64,000 bases of DNA from Hyphomicrobiales bacterium. GTDB lineage: Bacteria > Pseudomonadota > Alphaproteobacteria > Rhizobiales > Kaistiaceae. The position numbers were made by a program, and so were the translations under genes. Of the stretch, positions 40,466 to 52,194 are shown one piece after another (positions within the stretch are counted from its first letter, which is position 1; each line of letters starts with the position of its first letter). The stretch spans positions 744,001 to 808,000 of the forward strand of contig JAFKKF010000006.1 of the NCBI GenBank assembly GCA_017305635.1. Reading direction: 5' to 3'. The notes beneath the pieces were generated by a model. That model searched no databases. It saw only the letters and a program-made list of their open reading frames with translations, and was not told the origin of the DNA.

Positions 40466-40769
40466 TCTTTCAACCTTCCGTCTTTCCTTTGCCCGCACAG
40501 CCGGGCCGGCAAGTCTGTAGCGCGACGGCGGCGCCGGATCAAAGCAATCCCCGCCCGGGGTCCGAAGATCGGCAGGTCCAGTTTGGAATCGATCTATTCT
40601 TACCTTGGAACGACTATAGTTTACGAATACTCCAAAGTACCTCGCATCATTCTGACGCAGTTCTTGTGAAACTTGTGGACTTGACGGGCCGGCTGTTCAA
40701 TAAGACTGCCGAAGTGTTCAAGGCGGGCCCGGCAAGGCCGGGAACTGCCCGCTTCCTGAGATACGTGAC
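40466..40769 (+). other. Intergenic region upstream of the efe operon
   Basis: 304 bases without a gene. It is clearly AT-richer than its surroundings between about 40570 and 40700 and includes a TATAGT element (40615-40620). I searched for Irr, RirA or Fur-type palindromes by eye and found none that is convincing. It must carry the promoters of the RidA gene and of efeUOB. Confidence 0.5.
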
Positions 40770-41603
40770 ATGCTGGTGCCCTTTCTGATCATGGTCCGCG
40801 AAGGCGTAGAAGCCGCGCTGATCGTCGGAATCATAGCGGGCTACCTGAAATCAACCGGGCGCGGCCAGTGGATGCCGCTGGTCTGGGTCGGCATCGTCAC
40901 CGCGATCCTCCTCTGCCTCGCGCTCGGCATCGTCCTCGACCTGGTGAGCGCCGACTTTCCGCAGAAGGAGCAAGAGCTCTTCGCCGCGATCATTGGCCTG
41001 ATAGCCGTGTTCCTGCTCGCCTCCATGGTCTTCTGGATGAAGAAGGCTTCGCGCTCGATCAAGGGCGAGCTCCAGCACTCGATCGACGAAGCGCTCGGCG
41101 AGCATGACGGCAAGGGACTTGCCCTCGTCTTCATGGCCTTCCTCGCGGTTGCCCGCGAGGGGCTGGAATCGGTCTTCTTCCTGCTGGCGACGTTCCAGCA
41201 GCAGGGCGCCGGCCTCGAGGCGCCGATCGGAGCGCTCGCCGGCGTGCTCGCCGCGGCCGCGATCGGCTACGCCATCTATGCCGGCACCGTGCGGCTGAAC
41301 CTCCGCCGCTTCTTCCGCTGGACGGGCATCTTCATCCTCATCGTCGCCGCCGGGCTCCTCGCCGGGTCCCTGCGCGCGCTGCACGAGGCGGGACTGTGGA
41401 ACGGCCTGCAGACCGTCGCCTTCGATCTCAGCCACGTGCTGCCGACCGACGGCGTCGTCGGCTCGGTGCTTTCCGGCATCTTCGGCTATGTCGACACGCC
41501 GACCATTGGCGAGGTCGCGGTCTATGTCCTCTTCCTCGTCATCACCGTGCCCCTGTTCCTCGCGGCGCCGCGCGCGCCGCGGCAAGCGACGTCGGGGGCC
41601 TAG
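40770..41603 (+). CDS. efeU: Iron permease EfeU (FTR1 family)
   Basis: A 277-residue inner-membrane permease with seven hydrophobic segments. Both iron-binding REXXE motifs are present: Arg10-Glu14 (REGVEAAL) in the first helix and Arg129-Glu133 (REGLESVF) in the fourth. It imports ferrous/ferric iron with EfeO and EfeB. 9 bases precede efeO. N-terminal start at ATG 40770 puts the first motif in TM1, as in other EfeU. Confidence 0.95.
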   Translation: MLVPFLIMVREGVEAALIVGIIAGYLKSTGRGQWMPLVWVGIVTAILLCLALGIVLDLVSADFPQKEQELFAAIIGLIAVFLLASMVFWMKKASRSIKGELQHSIDEALGEHDGKGLALVFMAFLAVAREGLESVFFLLATFQQQGAGLEAPIGALAGVLAAAAIGYAIYAGTVRLNLRRFFRWTGIFILIVAAGLLAGSLRALHEAGLWNGLQTVAFDLSHVLPTDGVVGSVLSGIFGYVDTPTIGEVAVYVLFLVITVPLFLAAPRAPRQATSGA

Positions 41604-41612
41604 GGAAACCGC

Positions 41613-42773
41613 ATGGCCGACGCAACCGTCCAACGCTCGATCCGGATCGGCATCGCCTTCGTCGCGGTACTGGCCGCCCTCGTCGTGGTGCTCGCCATCT
41701 ATGCCTATGGCCTGCGCGGCAAGGCGGCGGGCAACCTGCCCGAGGGAGCGGTGGCAGTGACGATCACCTCGACCGCCTGCGAGCCGAACGCGCTCACGGT
41801 TCCGGCGGGCCGGGTGACCTTCGCGGTCACCAACAAGAGCGACCGCGTGCTCGAATGGGAGATCCTCGACGGTGTCATGGTGGTCGAGGAGCGCGAGAAC
41901 ATCGCGCCCGGCTTCGTCCAGACGCTGAACGCGCGGCTCGAGGCCGGGACCTACGCCATCACCTGCGGGCTCCTCTCCAATCCGCGCGGCACGCTGACCG
42001 TGACGCCGGTCGCGGGCGCGCCGGCAGCGAAGGCGCCGGAGCTGGTGCAGTTCGTCGGGCCGGCCGCCGAGTACAAGGTCTATGCGGCGACCGAGGCAAA
42101 TGACCTCGCCACGGCGACCGCCGCGCTCGCCGTCGCCATCCGGTCCGGCGACCTCGCCGCTGCCGAGGCCGCCTATCTCGCAGCGCATGGAACCTATCTG
42201 CACGTCAAGCCGGTGGCCGAGCTCTTCGGCGACCTCGATGCGGCGATCGACGCGCGGCCGGACTATTTCAAGGACCGCGAGAAGGATGCCGCCTTCGGAG
42301 GCTTCCGCCGCATCGCCTACGGCCTCTTCAAGGACAAGTCGCTCGACGGCCTCATGCCGGTTGCCGACAAGCTGATGGCCGACGTCGCCAAGCTGGTACC
42401 GCAGTTGAAGGCGGCGACATTGTCGCCGCAGAAGATGGTGCGGGGCGCCGCCAGCGTCGTGCGCACGGGCGCGACGCCGGACGGTTCGGGCGACGGGCCG
42501 GCCCTCGCCGATTTCGCCGCGAGCATCGCAGGAGCAGGCAAGATCGTGGCGCTCCTGCAGCCGCTGTCGGCCAAGGCCGACAAGGCACTGAGCGACCGGA
42601 TCGATGCGGCGTTCAGCGACATCAACCAGCGCCTCGCGAAGTATCGGGGCCCGGATGGGACGATCGCGCCGGGCACGGTGGCGGAGCGTGCGGATGGCGA
42701 GGCGATGATGCAGGCGAGCGTCGCGCTCTCCGACGACATCGGCAAGCTCGGCGCGGCCCTGGGACTGGAGTGA
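41613..42773 (+). CDS. efeO: EfeO: cupredoxin plus M75 (imelysin) domain protein, HxxE motif altered
   Basis: A 386-residue protein. Residues 10-35 are a signal anchor; 45-132 form the cupredoxin-like domain with Cys56 and Cys118 and acidic ligand candidates (EWEILDG). Residues 145-386 are the M75 domain. There the metal-binding HXXE, which in the paralogue at 44102 reads GFHRLEYGLF, is GFRRIAYGLF here, so His and Glu are replaced by Arg232 and Ala235. The periplasmic protein should receive iron for EfeU; the altered motif suggests only the cupredoxin site is active. Overlaps efeB by 4 bases. Confidence 0.9.
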   Translation: MADATVQRSIRIGIAFVAVLAALVVVLAIYAYGLRGKAAGNLPEGAVAVTITSTACEPNALTVPAGRVTFAVTNKSDRVLEWEILDGVMVVEERENIAPGFVQTLNARLEAGTYAITCGLLSNPRGTLTVTPVAGAPAAKAPELVQFVGPAAEYKVYAATEANDLATATAALAVAIRSGDLAAAEAAYLAAHGTYLHVKPVAELFGDLDAAIDARPDYFKDREKDAAFGGFRRIAYGLFKDKSLDGLMPVADKLMADVAKLVPQLKAATLSPQKMVRGAASVVRTGATPDGSGDGPALADFAASIAGAGKIVALLQPLSAKADKALSDRIDAAFSDINQRLAKYRGPDGTIAPGTVAERADGEAMMQASVALSDDIGKLGAALGLE

Positions 42774-44068
42774 CGGTCATGGCCAGCGACGCAACGGGCC
42801 GGAAGAGCGGGGAGCGCGGGGCACCGAGCCGGCGCGCGATCCTGACCGGATTCGGCGCCGCGGGCCTCGGAGTCCTCGCGCCTGGCCGCGCGCTCGCCGA
42901 ATCGATGCAGGAGCCGGCCGGGCGCAGCCCGGAGGCGGCTCAGCAGGTCCAGCCCTTCTACGGCGCCTACCAAGCGGGCGTGACGACGCCGGTGCCGGCG
43001 GCCGCCCTGGTCGCCTCGTTCGACGTGCTGGCGCAGTCGCGTCCCGATCTCGACCGGCTGATGCGCGAGCTCACCGAGCGCGTCGCCTTCCTGATGGCGG
43101 GCGGAACGCCACCGCCGATCGACCCGAAATTCCCGCCGTCGGATTCGGGCGTGCTCGGACCGCAAGTGGTGCCGGACAATCTCACGATCACGGTCGCGGT
43201 CGGCTCGTCGCTCTTCGACGAGCGCTTCGGCCTCGGCTCGGTCATGCCGTCGCGGCTGCAGCGGATGCGGCGCTTCCCCAATGATGCGCTCGAGCCGGAC
43301 TACTGCCACGGCGACATCCTCCTGCAGTTCTGCTCGAACACGCCGCAGGCGAACGTCCACGCGCTCCGCGACATCATCAAGCACACGCCGGACCTGCTCG
43401 GGCTGCGCTGGAAGATCGACGGCTTCCTGCCGGTTGCCGCGGATGCCAGCGGCAAGCGCCAGACCGCGCGCAACCTCCTCGGCTTCAAGGACGGCACCGC
43501 CAATCCCGATCCGGCCGACCCGAAGCTGATGTCGAGCCTCGTCTGGCTGCAGGCGGGCGATCCGACCGAACCGGCCTGGGCGGCCGGCGGCAGCTACCAG
43601 GTGGTGCGCATCATCCGCAATTTCGTCGAGCGCTGGGATCGCACGCCGCTCGGCGAGCAGGAGGCGATCATGGGCCGCGACAAGGCGAGCGGCGCGCCGA
43701 TGGGCCTGGCGGACGAGCACGACGACCCCGACTATGGCAGCGACCCGCACGGCACGCGCATCCGGCTCGACGCGCATATCCGGCTCGCCAATCCGCATAC
43801 CAGGGAGACGCTCGCCACCCGGATCCTTCGCCGCGGCTACAACTATTCGCGCGGCATCACGAAGTCCGGGCAGCTCGACATGGGGCTCCTGTTCATCTGC
43901 TTCCAGTCCGACCTCGATGCCGGCTTCATCGCCATCCAGGAGCGCCTGAACGGCGAGCCGCTCGAGGAATACATCAAGCCGACGGGCGGCGGTTACTTCT
44001 TCGTGCTTCCAGGCGTGCGCGACGCGAGCGGCTATCTCGGCGAGGGAATGCTCGCCGCGTCCGCCTGA
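42770..44068 (+). CDS. efeB: EfeB: DyP-type heme peroxidase, Tat exported
   Basis: A 432-residue peroxidase from GTG 42770 (ATG 42779 possible). A twin-arginine signal SRRAILTGFGAAGLGVLA (20-37) precedes the mature protein. The DyP signature GFKDG (238-242) with following TANP, and the heme-proximal His region in GSDPHGTRIRLDAH, are present. EfeB oxidises ferrous iron or extracts iron from heme and feeds EfeO/EfeU. 33 bases precede the EfeM-like gene. Confidence 0.93.
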   Translation: MTVMASDATGRKSGERGAPSRRAILTGFGAAGLGVLAPGRALAESMQEPAGRSPEAAQQVQPFYGAYQAGVTTPVPAAALVASFDVLAQSRPDLDRLMRELTERVAFLMAGGTPPPIDPKFPPSDSGVLGPQVVPDNLTITVAVGSSLFDERFGLGSVMPSRLQRMRRFPNDALEPDYCHGDILLQFCSNTPQANVHALRDIIKHTPDLLGLRWKIDGFLPVAADASGKRQTARNLLGFKDGTANPDPADPKLMSSLVWLQAGDPTEPAWAAGGSYQVVRIIRNFVERWDRTPLGEQEAIMGRDKASGAPMGLADEHDDPDYGSDPHGTRIRLDAHIRLANPHTRETLATRILRRGYNYSRGITKSGQLDMGLLFICFQSDLDAGFIAIQERLNGEPLEEYIKPTGGGYFFVLPGVRDASGYLGEGMLAASA

Positions 44069-44101
44069 AATTCCTGACGATCAACAGAGAGGAGAACGAA
44101 A

Positions 44102-44926
44102 ATGCGCAGGATTATGATGGCAGGGGCGGCAGCGACCGCGCTCCTCTTCGGCGTATCGGGGGCCTTTGCGAAGCCCGACCCGATGCAGCTCGTCGAGCCG
44201 ATCTCGCAGTACAAGCTCTACGTCATCGACCAGGTCGGCGTGCTCCTCAAGGACACGACCGCCTTCGCCGATGCGATCAAGGCGGGCGACCTCGCCAAGG
44301 CCAAGACGCTCTACGGGCCGAGCCGCATCGCCTATGAGCGCATCGAGCCGCTGGCCGAGCTGTTCAGCGACCTCGACGGCTCCATCGACTCGCGCGCCGA
44401 CGACCACGAGCAGGCGGAGAAGGATCCGGGCTTCACCGGATTCCACCGGCTCGAATACGGCCTCTTCGTCGGCAATTCGACGGAGGGCCTCGCGCCGATC
44501 GCCGACAAGCTGGTCGCCGACGTGACCGAACTGCAGGCGCGCATCAAGGACCTGACCACGCCGCCGGACAAGGTGGTGGGTGGCGCCGCGGCGCTGATCG
44601 AGGAGGTCGCGGCCTCCAAGATTTCGGGCGAGGAAGACCGCTACGCGCGGACCGACCTCTACGACTTCCAGGCGAATGTCGACGGCGCGCAGAAGATCGT
44701 GGAACTCCTGAGGCCACTGCTCACCAAGGAGAACCCCGATCTCCTCGCCAAGATCGAGGCGAACTTCACCACGGTCAACGACATCCTCGCCAAGTACAAG
44801 ACCGCCGACGGCGGTTTCGAGAGCTACGAGAAGCTCACCGAGGCCGACCGCAATGCGCTGAAGGCGCCGGTGACGACGCTCGCCGAGGACCTGTCGCAGC
44901 TCCGCGGCACGCTCGGCCTCGACTAG
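44102..44926 (+). CDS. EfeM-like M75 imelysin periplasmic iron-binding protein
   Basis: A 274-residue protein with a cleavable Sec signal (MRRIMMAGAAATALLFGVSGAFA). The mature part is a single M75 domain with the HXXE metal site His115-Glu118 in GFHRLEYGLF and no cupredoxin domain. It is a paralogue of the EfeO M75 domain (both share YKVY/YKLY, AELF-DLDG and the YGLF region) but retains the metal motif that EfeO lost. Likely supplies the missing iron-binding site of the EfeUOB system. AGAGAGGAG-like ribosome site upstream; ends 21 bases before a terminator. Confidence 0.88.
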   Translation: MRRIMMAGAAATALLFGVSGAFAKPDPMQLVEPISQYKLYVIDQVGVLLKDTTAFADAIKAGDLAKAKTLYGPSRIAYERIEPLAELFSDLDGSIDSRADDHEQAEKDPGFTGFHRLEYGLFVGNSTEGLAPIADKLVADVTELQARIKDLTTPPDKVVGGAAALIEEVAASKISGEEDRYARTDLYDFQANVDGAQKIVELLRPLLTKENPDLLAKIEANFTTVNDILAKYKTADGGFESYEKLTEADRNALKAPVTTLAEDLSQLRGTLGLD

Positions 44927-44947
44927 GCCTTCGCCTCACGGCTCATG

Positions 44948-44979
44948 GAGCCCTCTCCCCAGCGGGAGAGGGCTCTTTT
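44948..44979 (+). terminator. Rho-independent terminator after the efe operon
   Basis: A perfect 12-base stem (GAGCCCTCTCCC with GGGAGAGGGCTC), loop CAGC, then TTTT. It separates the operon from the convergent SDR gene. Confidence 0.94.
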
Positions 44980-45036
44980 GTCGTGCCGTATGCGGTGGTG
45001 CGACGTGAGAAGAGCACGGGCCGGTCGCTCGCCGCT

Positions 45037-45837
45037 TCACAGCGCCTCGACGTTGCCGTCGACGCCGATCGACTGGCCGGAAATATTAGCGCCGGCGTCG
45101 GAGAGAAGGAAGGCGACGGTGGCGGCGACGTCCGCCGGGCTGACCATCCGCCGCAGCGATACCTTCTCGAGATAGCGCTTCTCCATCTCGGCATAATCCA
45201 GGCCGAGCTGGGCGGCGCGGGCGCGGATCACGCCCTCCATGCGCGGGCCGTCGACGATGCCGGGCAGGATCGCGTTGACGCGGATATTGTGCGGCCCGAG
45301 CTCCTTGGCGAGGCTCTCGGTCAGCCCGATGACGCCGTATTTCGCCGCTGCGTAAGGCGTGCGGAAGGCATAGCCATGGCGGCCGGCGGCCGAGGACATG
45401 TTGACGATCAGGCCGCCGCCGGCAGCCTTCAGCATGGGCACGGCGCGGCGGGCGCAGAGGAACTGGCCGGTGAGGCAGACGTCGAGCGTGCGCCGCCAGT
45501 CGGCTGGCGCGATCTTGTCGACGCCCCCGGTCGGGCCGGCAATGCCGGCATTGTTGATGAGCGCGTCGAGGCCGCCGAGGGCGCGCGCGATGTCGGCGAA
45601 CATGCGGTCGACCGCCGCCTCGTCGGCAACGTCGGTGAGCGACTGGCCGGCGCCGGGATGGCGCGCGCGGAAGGCGGCGAGCGGGGCTTCGGCGACGTCG
45701 CAGACGAAGACGCGGGCGCCGAGCGCGAGGAGCTGGTCGGCTATGGCGAGGCCGATGCCGCCGGCGCCGGCGGTGACGAGGACCCGCTTGCCCTCGACGC
45801 CGAGGCCGAGATTGCCGAGGGGAGCGGTGAGCGTCAT
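45037..45837 (-). CDS. Short-chain dehydrogenase/reductase
   Basis: A 266-residue classical SDR: TAGAGGIG cofactor loop (22-29) with CDVAE after the second strand, indicating NAD(H) preference, NNAG (95-98), the catalytic Ser149, Tyr162 and Lys166 (SSAAGRHG, PYAAAK), and the C-terminal ISGQSIGVDGN. It oxidises a hydroxyl or reduces a ketone of a small alcohol or sugar. It follows the GMC oxidoreductase gene after 27 bases, so the two may act in sequence. Confidence 0.93.
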   Translation of the reverse strand: MTLTAPLGNLGLGVEGKRVLVTAGAGGIGLAIADQLLALGARVFVCDVAEAPLAAFRARHPGAGQSLTDVADEAAVDRMFADIARALGGLDALINNAGIAGPTGGVDKIAPADWRRTLDVCLTGQFLCARRAVPMLKAAGGGLIVNMSSAAGRHGYAFRTPYAAAKYGVIGLTESLAKELGPHNIRVNAILPGIVDGPRMEGVIRARAAQLGLDYAEMEKRYLEKVSLRRMVSPADVAATVAFLLSDAGANISGQSIGVDGNVEAL

Positions 45838-45864
45838 GGCCGGGTCCTTCCTGTGACGGCGCGA

Positions 45865-47334
45865 TCAGCCGAGGCGCGTGGCGAGGTGGTCGCTCAGCCG
45901 GAGCGTCAGCTGGACGATGGAATAGGTCGGGTTGGAGTGGCCGCAGGTGGCGAAGACGCTCGACCCGCCGACGTAGAGATTGTCGAGCGAATGGATGCGC
46001 TGGTTGCGGTCGACGACGCCCTTCTTCGGGTCGTCGCTCATGCGCGTCGTGCCCATGTGGTGGCTGCCGCCCCAGAGCTGGTCGAGCGTCGGCTTCTCGT
46101 TGTCGGTGAGCAGCCAGTCGACGACGTGCATGCGGCCGACATCGTGCGCGGCCATGAGCCGGCCGGCCTCGGTGACCGCGGCGCGGATGGTGCGGAAGTC
46201 GATCTCGGAGAGGTTCCAGTCGAGCTCGGCCTGGCGCAGGCCGAAGCGGTCGCGCTGGTTGGCGAGGCGCACGCGGCTGTCCGGATTGAGCCCCTGCTCG
46301 GCGGCGAGGAAGGCGCCGCCGACATGGGCGGGGCAGGCCGGCTTCTCGCCCTTCATGGCGGCGGCGAGCAGCGCCTCGAAGGGCTGGGAACATTCCGGCT
46401 GCGGCTTGAAGGGCCCGGTGAAGACGCCTTCCGGCGCGATCTCGAAATTGCCGAGGCGAAGGCCGAAGGAGAGGATGCCGCGTTCCTTCATGAATTCCGG
46501 CGTCGGCGAATAGACGAGCATGAAGGTGATGGGCTTGCGCACCACGATATTGCCGACGGGCAGGTGCGGATGCTCGAGGAAGTAGCGCCCGACGATGTCG
46601 TTCTCGTTGCCTATGCCGGCGCTCACCTGGCTGGAGGCATTGAGGAGCGCGCGCGGGTTCTCGATGCCGCCGAGGCAAAGCGCGAAGAACTTCGCCTTGA
46701 CCGGGACGAGGCCCGGCCGCTTCAGGCCGCGGAACACGGCTTCGCTGACCGTGCGGCGGGAATCCTCCAGACGGATGTCGACGAGGTTGGCGTTGACGAA
46801 GGTGCTGATCCTGTCGGATGCGTCCAGCTCCGCCCGGTACTTCTGGCCGAAGCGGGTGGTCGGGTTGGAGAAGCGGAAGTAGCCGGGCTTGAGCGTATCG
46901 GCGGCGCCTTCGAACATGTCCGGCGGCGTGAAATGTTCTGGCAGGTCGAGGATGCCGTCGGCCTCCGCGGCATAGGGGTCGAGGTCGGCCTTGCCGATCG
47001 GCCAGCCGCTGTCGGGATGATCGCCGCGGACCTCGAAGTCGTAGCTGTCGAGCGGGCGCGTCCAGCCGCCCCAGTGGTTGGACGAGCCGCCGAGGAAACG
47101 GAGGCGCGCGCCATCGAGCGGGAAGTAGGGCTGGGCGCCGATCGGGCCCTTGTAGAGGTCCTGCGATTCCGGGCTCTGCTCGAGGCCGCCGCCCTCGAAG
47201 AGCCCGACCGAGAATCCCTTGCCGGCGAGCTTGCGGGCAAGCGTGATGCCGGCGGGGCCGGCGCCCATGATGCAGACGTCGAACTCCTTCGAGGCAAAGG
47301 CGTCGGCGGGGAGGGTTTCGAAGTCAATGATCAT
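45865..47334 (-). CDS. GMC family FAD-dependent oxidoreductase
   Basis: A 489-residue flavoenzyme from ATG 47334. The FAD site MGAGPAGI (23-30), the SNHWGG motif and the C-terminal GGSHHMGTTRMSDDP and GHSNPTYSI are GMC-type (His pair near the flavin). No heme or Tat signal. It probably oxidises an alcohol or sugar in the cytoplasm or periplasm without oxygen. Forms an operon with the downstream SDR gene; substrate unknown. The 147 bases upstream (47335-47481) hold no gene. Confidence 0.87.
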   Translation of the reverse strand: MIIDFETLPADAFASKEFDVCIMGAGPAGITLARKLAGKGFSVGLFEGGGLEQSPESQDLYKGPIGAQPYFPLDGARLRFLGGSSNHWGGWTRPLDSYDFEVRGDHPDSGWPIGKADLDPYAAEADGILDLPEHFTPPDMFEGAADTLKPGYFRFSNPTTRFGQKYRAELDASDRISTFVNANLVDIRLEDSRRTVSEAVFRGLKRPGLVPVKAKFFALCLGGIENPRALLNASSQVSAGIGNENDIVGRYFLEHPHLPVGNIVVRKPITFMLVYSPTPEFMKERGILSFGLRLGNFEIAPEGVFTGPFKPQPECSQPFEALLAAAMKGEKPACPAHVGGAFLAAEQGLNPDSRVRLANQRDRFGLRQAELDWNLSEIDFRTIRAAVTEAGRLMAAHDVGRMHVVDWLLTDNEKPTLDQLWGGSHHMGTTRMSDDPKKGVVDRNQRIHSLDNLYVGGSSVFATCGHSNPTYSIVQLTLRLSDHLATRLG

Positions 47335-47481
47335 GGGCAATCCATCGGCTTGCAGTGCTGAAGCATCTGGAACGGGCGGGGATCGAGATGCCGTCGCCAG
47401 GCCATTGGCGGGCGTGTCGCGATTGTGAAGGGCCCGGGAGGATAGGCAAATCGATCCGGGCTGACAATCGCAGCGGGTGGT

Positions 47482-49071
47482 TCAGCCCGGTCCGAGCAGG
47501 AAGAAGGAGGGCGTCGGGCCGCGGCCCTTCAGGTCCACGAGGCCCCGGGATTCGAAGCGGTAGCGGCCGGCGAGCGCATCGCGGGTCGGCTCCGAGACCT
47601 GGATGCGGCCGGGCGTGCTGCTCGATTCGAGCCGGCTCGCGACGTTCACGGTGTCGCCCCAGACGTCGTAGATGAACTTGTGGTGGCCGATGATGCCGGC
47701 GACCACCGGGCCGGTATGGATGCCGACGCGGAGCTGGAAGGCGGGCGCGCCATCGACGGCGTTGTTCTCCTCGAGCGCGGCCATCATCGCCATGGCGAAG
47801 CGGGCAATGGCATCGGCATGGTCGTCGCGCGGCTCGGGAAGCCCGGCGACCGCCATGTAGGCATCGCCGATGGTCTTGATCTTCTCGACGCCGAGGCGGA
47901 GAGCCAGCTCGTCGAAGGCGGTGACGATGTCGTTGAGGCGGTCGACGAGGCGCTCCGGCGACATGCGCGCGGCGACGGGGGTGAAGCCGACGAGATCGGC
48001 AAAGAGGATCGACACGGCCGGGAAGCCGTCGGCGATGGTGGTCTCGCCATCGTTCAGCCGGCGCACGATCGGCGCCGGAAGGATGTTGCGGAGCAGCGCC
48101 TCGGATTTCTCCTTCTCGACCTTCAGCTCGGCGAGGTAGCGCTGCTCGCGCTGGCGCCAGCGCATGCGCTCGAGGCTCGCATTGATGCGGGCGCGGAGAA
48201 GGACGATGTTGAACGGCTTCGGCAGGTAGTCCTCGGCGCCGGCCTCGATGCAGCGCATCACCGCCTCGGTCTCGCTCAGCCCCGAGATCATGATGACCGG
48301 CACGCCGTGCAGGCGCTCGTCGGCCTTCATCGCCTGCAGCGTCTCGAGGCCGTTCATGTCGGCCATGACGAGGTCAAGGAGGACGAGGTCGAAGTCCTCC
48401 ATGCGGAGAAGATCGAGGGCCTTCCGGCCGGAATCGACGGTGACGACCGTATGGCCCTCGTGGACGAGGCGGCGCTCGAGGAGGTCGCGGTTGGACTCGT
48501 TGTCGTCGACGACGAGGATGTGGCCGACCTCGCCGGCACGCCCCGCCTCCGGCTCGGCGCGCAGCGTCTTCAGGAGGCCGGCGACGAGGTGGCCGGGATC
48601 CTCCGCCGATGCGGCCGCTCCGCTCCGGCTGAAATCGACGATGGCGTCGAGCCGATCGAGGAGGCTGCGTGCCTCGCCGAGGAGTCGCTCGATGTCCGAG
48701 GCGAGCTCGCCGGCGTCGCTGCGACCGGCAATGTCCTCCAGCGCCATCTCGCTGTAGCCGATGATGGCGTTGAGGGGGGTGCGGAGATCGTGGCGGAGCC
48801 TGCCCTGCGCGCTCGCCAGCGGATCGTCGCCACCGGCGGCGGCCGGATCGAGGAGGCTGCCGACGAGGCGCCCGAGCGCGTCGGCGGCGACCAGCACCTT
48901 CTCGAAATAGGGGAGGAGCTCGGCGAGGCCGCGCGCCCGCGCCTGTTCGAGGATGAGGTCCTGGTATCCGGCAATGGCACGGACGGGGGTGACGAGATCC
49001 TGCCAGACGAGGGCGAGGCGGGCGCGCTGCTCGAAGGTGCCGTCGTCGCCGGGAGAAGCGGCGTCGCTCAC
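47482..49071 (-). CDS. Signalling protein: HisKA-like helix, receiver and class III adenylate cyclase
   Basis: A 529-residue cytoplasmic protein. Residues 88-150 form a histidine-phosphotransfer (HisKA) helix pair with His94 in [12 protein letters not shown] but no ATPase domain follows. A receiver domain spans about 184-300 (acceptor Asp233, Lys285). The C-terminal cyclase has metal ligands Asp359 (FADLVGF) and Asp403 (GDAYM), substrate residues Lys399 and Asp469, and the transition-state Asn476 and Arg480, which indicate ATP rather than GTP. The upstream hybrid kinase is the likely phosphate donor. Stop overlaps nothing; start overlaps the next gene's stop by 4 bases. Confidence 0.93.
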   Translation of the reverse strand: MSDAASPGDDGTFEQRARLALVWQDLVTPVRAIAGYQDLILEQARARGLAELLPYFEKVLVAADALGRLVGSLLDPAAAGGDDPLASAQGRLRHDLRTPLNAIIGYSEMALEDIAGRSDAGELASDIERLLGEARSLLDRLDAIVDFSRSGAAASAEDPGHLVAGLLKTLRAEPEAGRAGEVGHILVVDDNESNRDLLERRLVHEGHTVVTVDSGRKALDLLRMEDFDLVLLDLVMADMNGLETLQAMKADERLHGVPVIMISGLSETEAVMRCIEAGAEDYLPKPFNIVLLRARINASLERMRWRQREQRYLAELKVEKEKSEALLRNILPAPIVRRLNDGETTIADGFPAVSILFADLVGFTPVAARMSPERLVDRLNDIVTAFDELALRLGVEKIKTIGDAYMAVAGLPEPRDDHADAIARFAMAMMAALEENNAVDGAPAFQLRVGIHTGPVVAGIIGHHKFIYDVWGDTVNVASRLESSSTPGRIQVSEPTRDALAGRYRFESRGLVDLKGRGPTPSFFLLGPG

Positions 49072-49448
49072 GCGCCGCCCGGTCCCGCGGGCAGGAGCTT
49101 CCTGATCTTCTCGAGGAGGCGCGGCAGCTCGATCGGCTTGGTGTCGTAGTCGTCGCAGCCGGCGGCCATCGCCTTGTCGCGGTCCTCGGCCATGGCATGG
49201 GCGGTGAGGGCGATGACGGGAATGGCGCGGGTCGCCGGGTCGGCCTTGATGCGCCGCGTCGCCTCCCAGCCGTCGACCACGGGCAGGCTCATGTCCATGA
49301 GGATGAGGTGGGGGCTTTCGGACGCGGCCTTGGCGATGCCGGCGGCGCCGTCCTGGGCGGCGACGACCTCGAAGCCCTGGCGCGCCAGGCGGCGCGAGAG
49401 CATGTCGAGGTTCATCTCGTTGTCTTCGACCACAAGGATCTTAGCCAT
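49068..49448 (-). CDS. Single-domain response regulator (DivK-like)
   Basis: A 126-residue receiver: ILVVEDNEMNLDMLSRRL with the acidic pair, phosphoacceptor Asp in LILMDMSLPVVDG, Thr/Ala in IALTAHAM and Lys in YDTKPIELP. No output domain, so it acts through partners. The DivK-type sequence is common in alphaproteobacteria. It lies between the hybrid kinase (20 bases upstream) and the cyclase (overlapping), as a shuttle of the relay. Confidence 0.95.
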   Translation of the reverse strand: MAKILVVEDNEMNLDMLSRRLARQGFEVVAAQDGAAGIAKAASESPHLILMDMSLPVVDGWEATRRIKADPATRAIPVIALTAHAMAEDRDKAMAAGCDDYDTKPIELPRLLEKIRKLLPAGPGGA

Positions 49449-49468
49449 GCGCGTATTTCCGCCTGCCT

Positions 49469-52180
<2,712 letters not shown>

Positions 52181-52194
52181 TCAGGCGCTCCCGG

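Noticed and set aside
40570..40700. Iron-responsive operator (Irr, RirA or Fur box) upstream of efeU
   Set aside because: The region is AT-rich, but no palindrome close enough to a known box could be found by eye.
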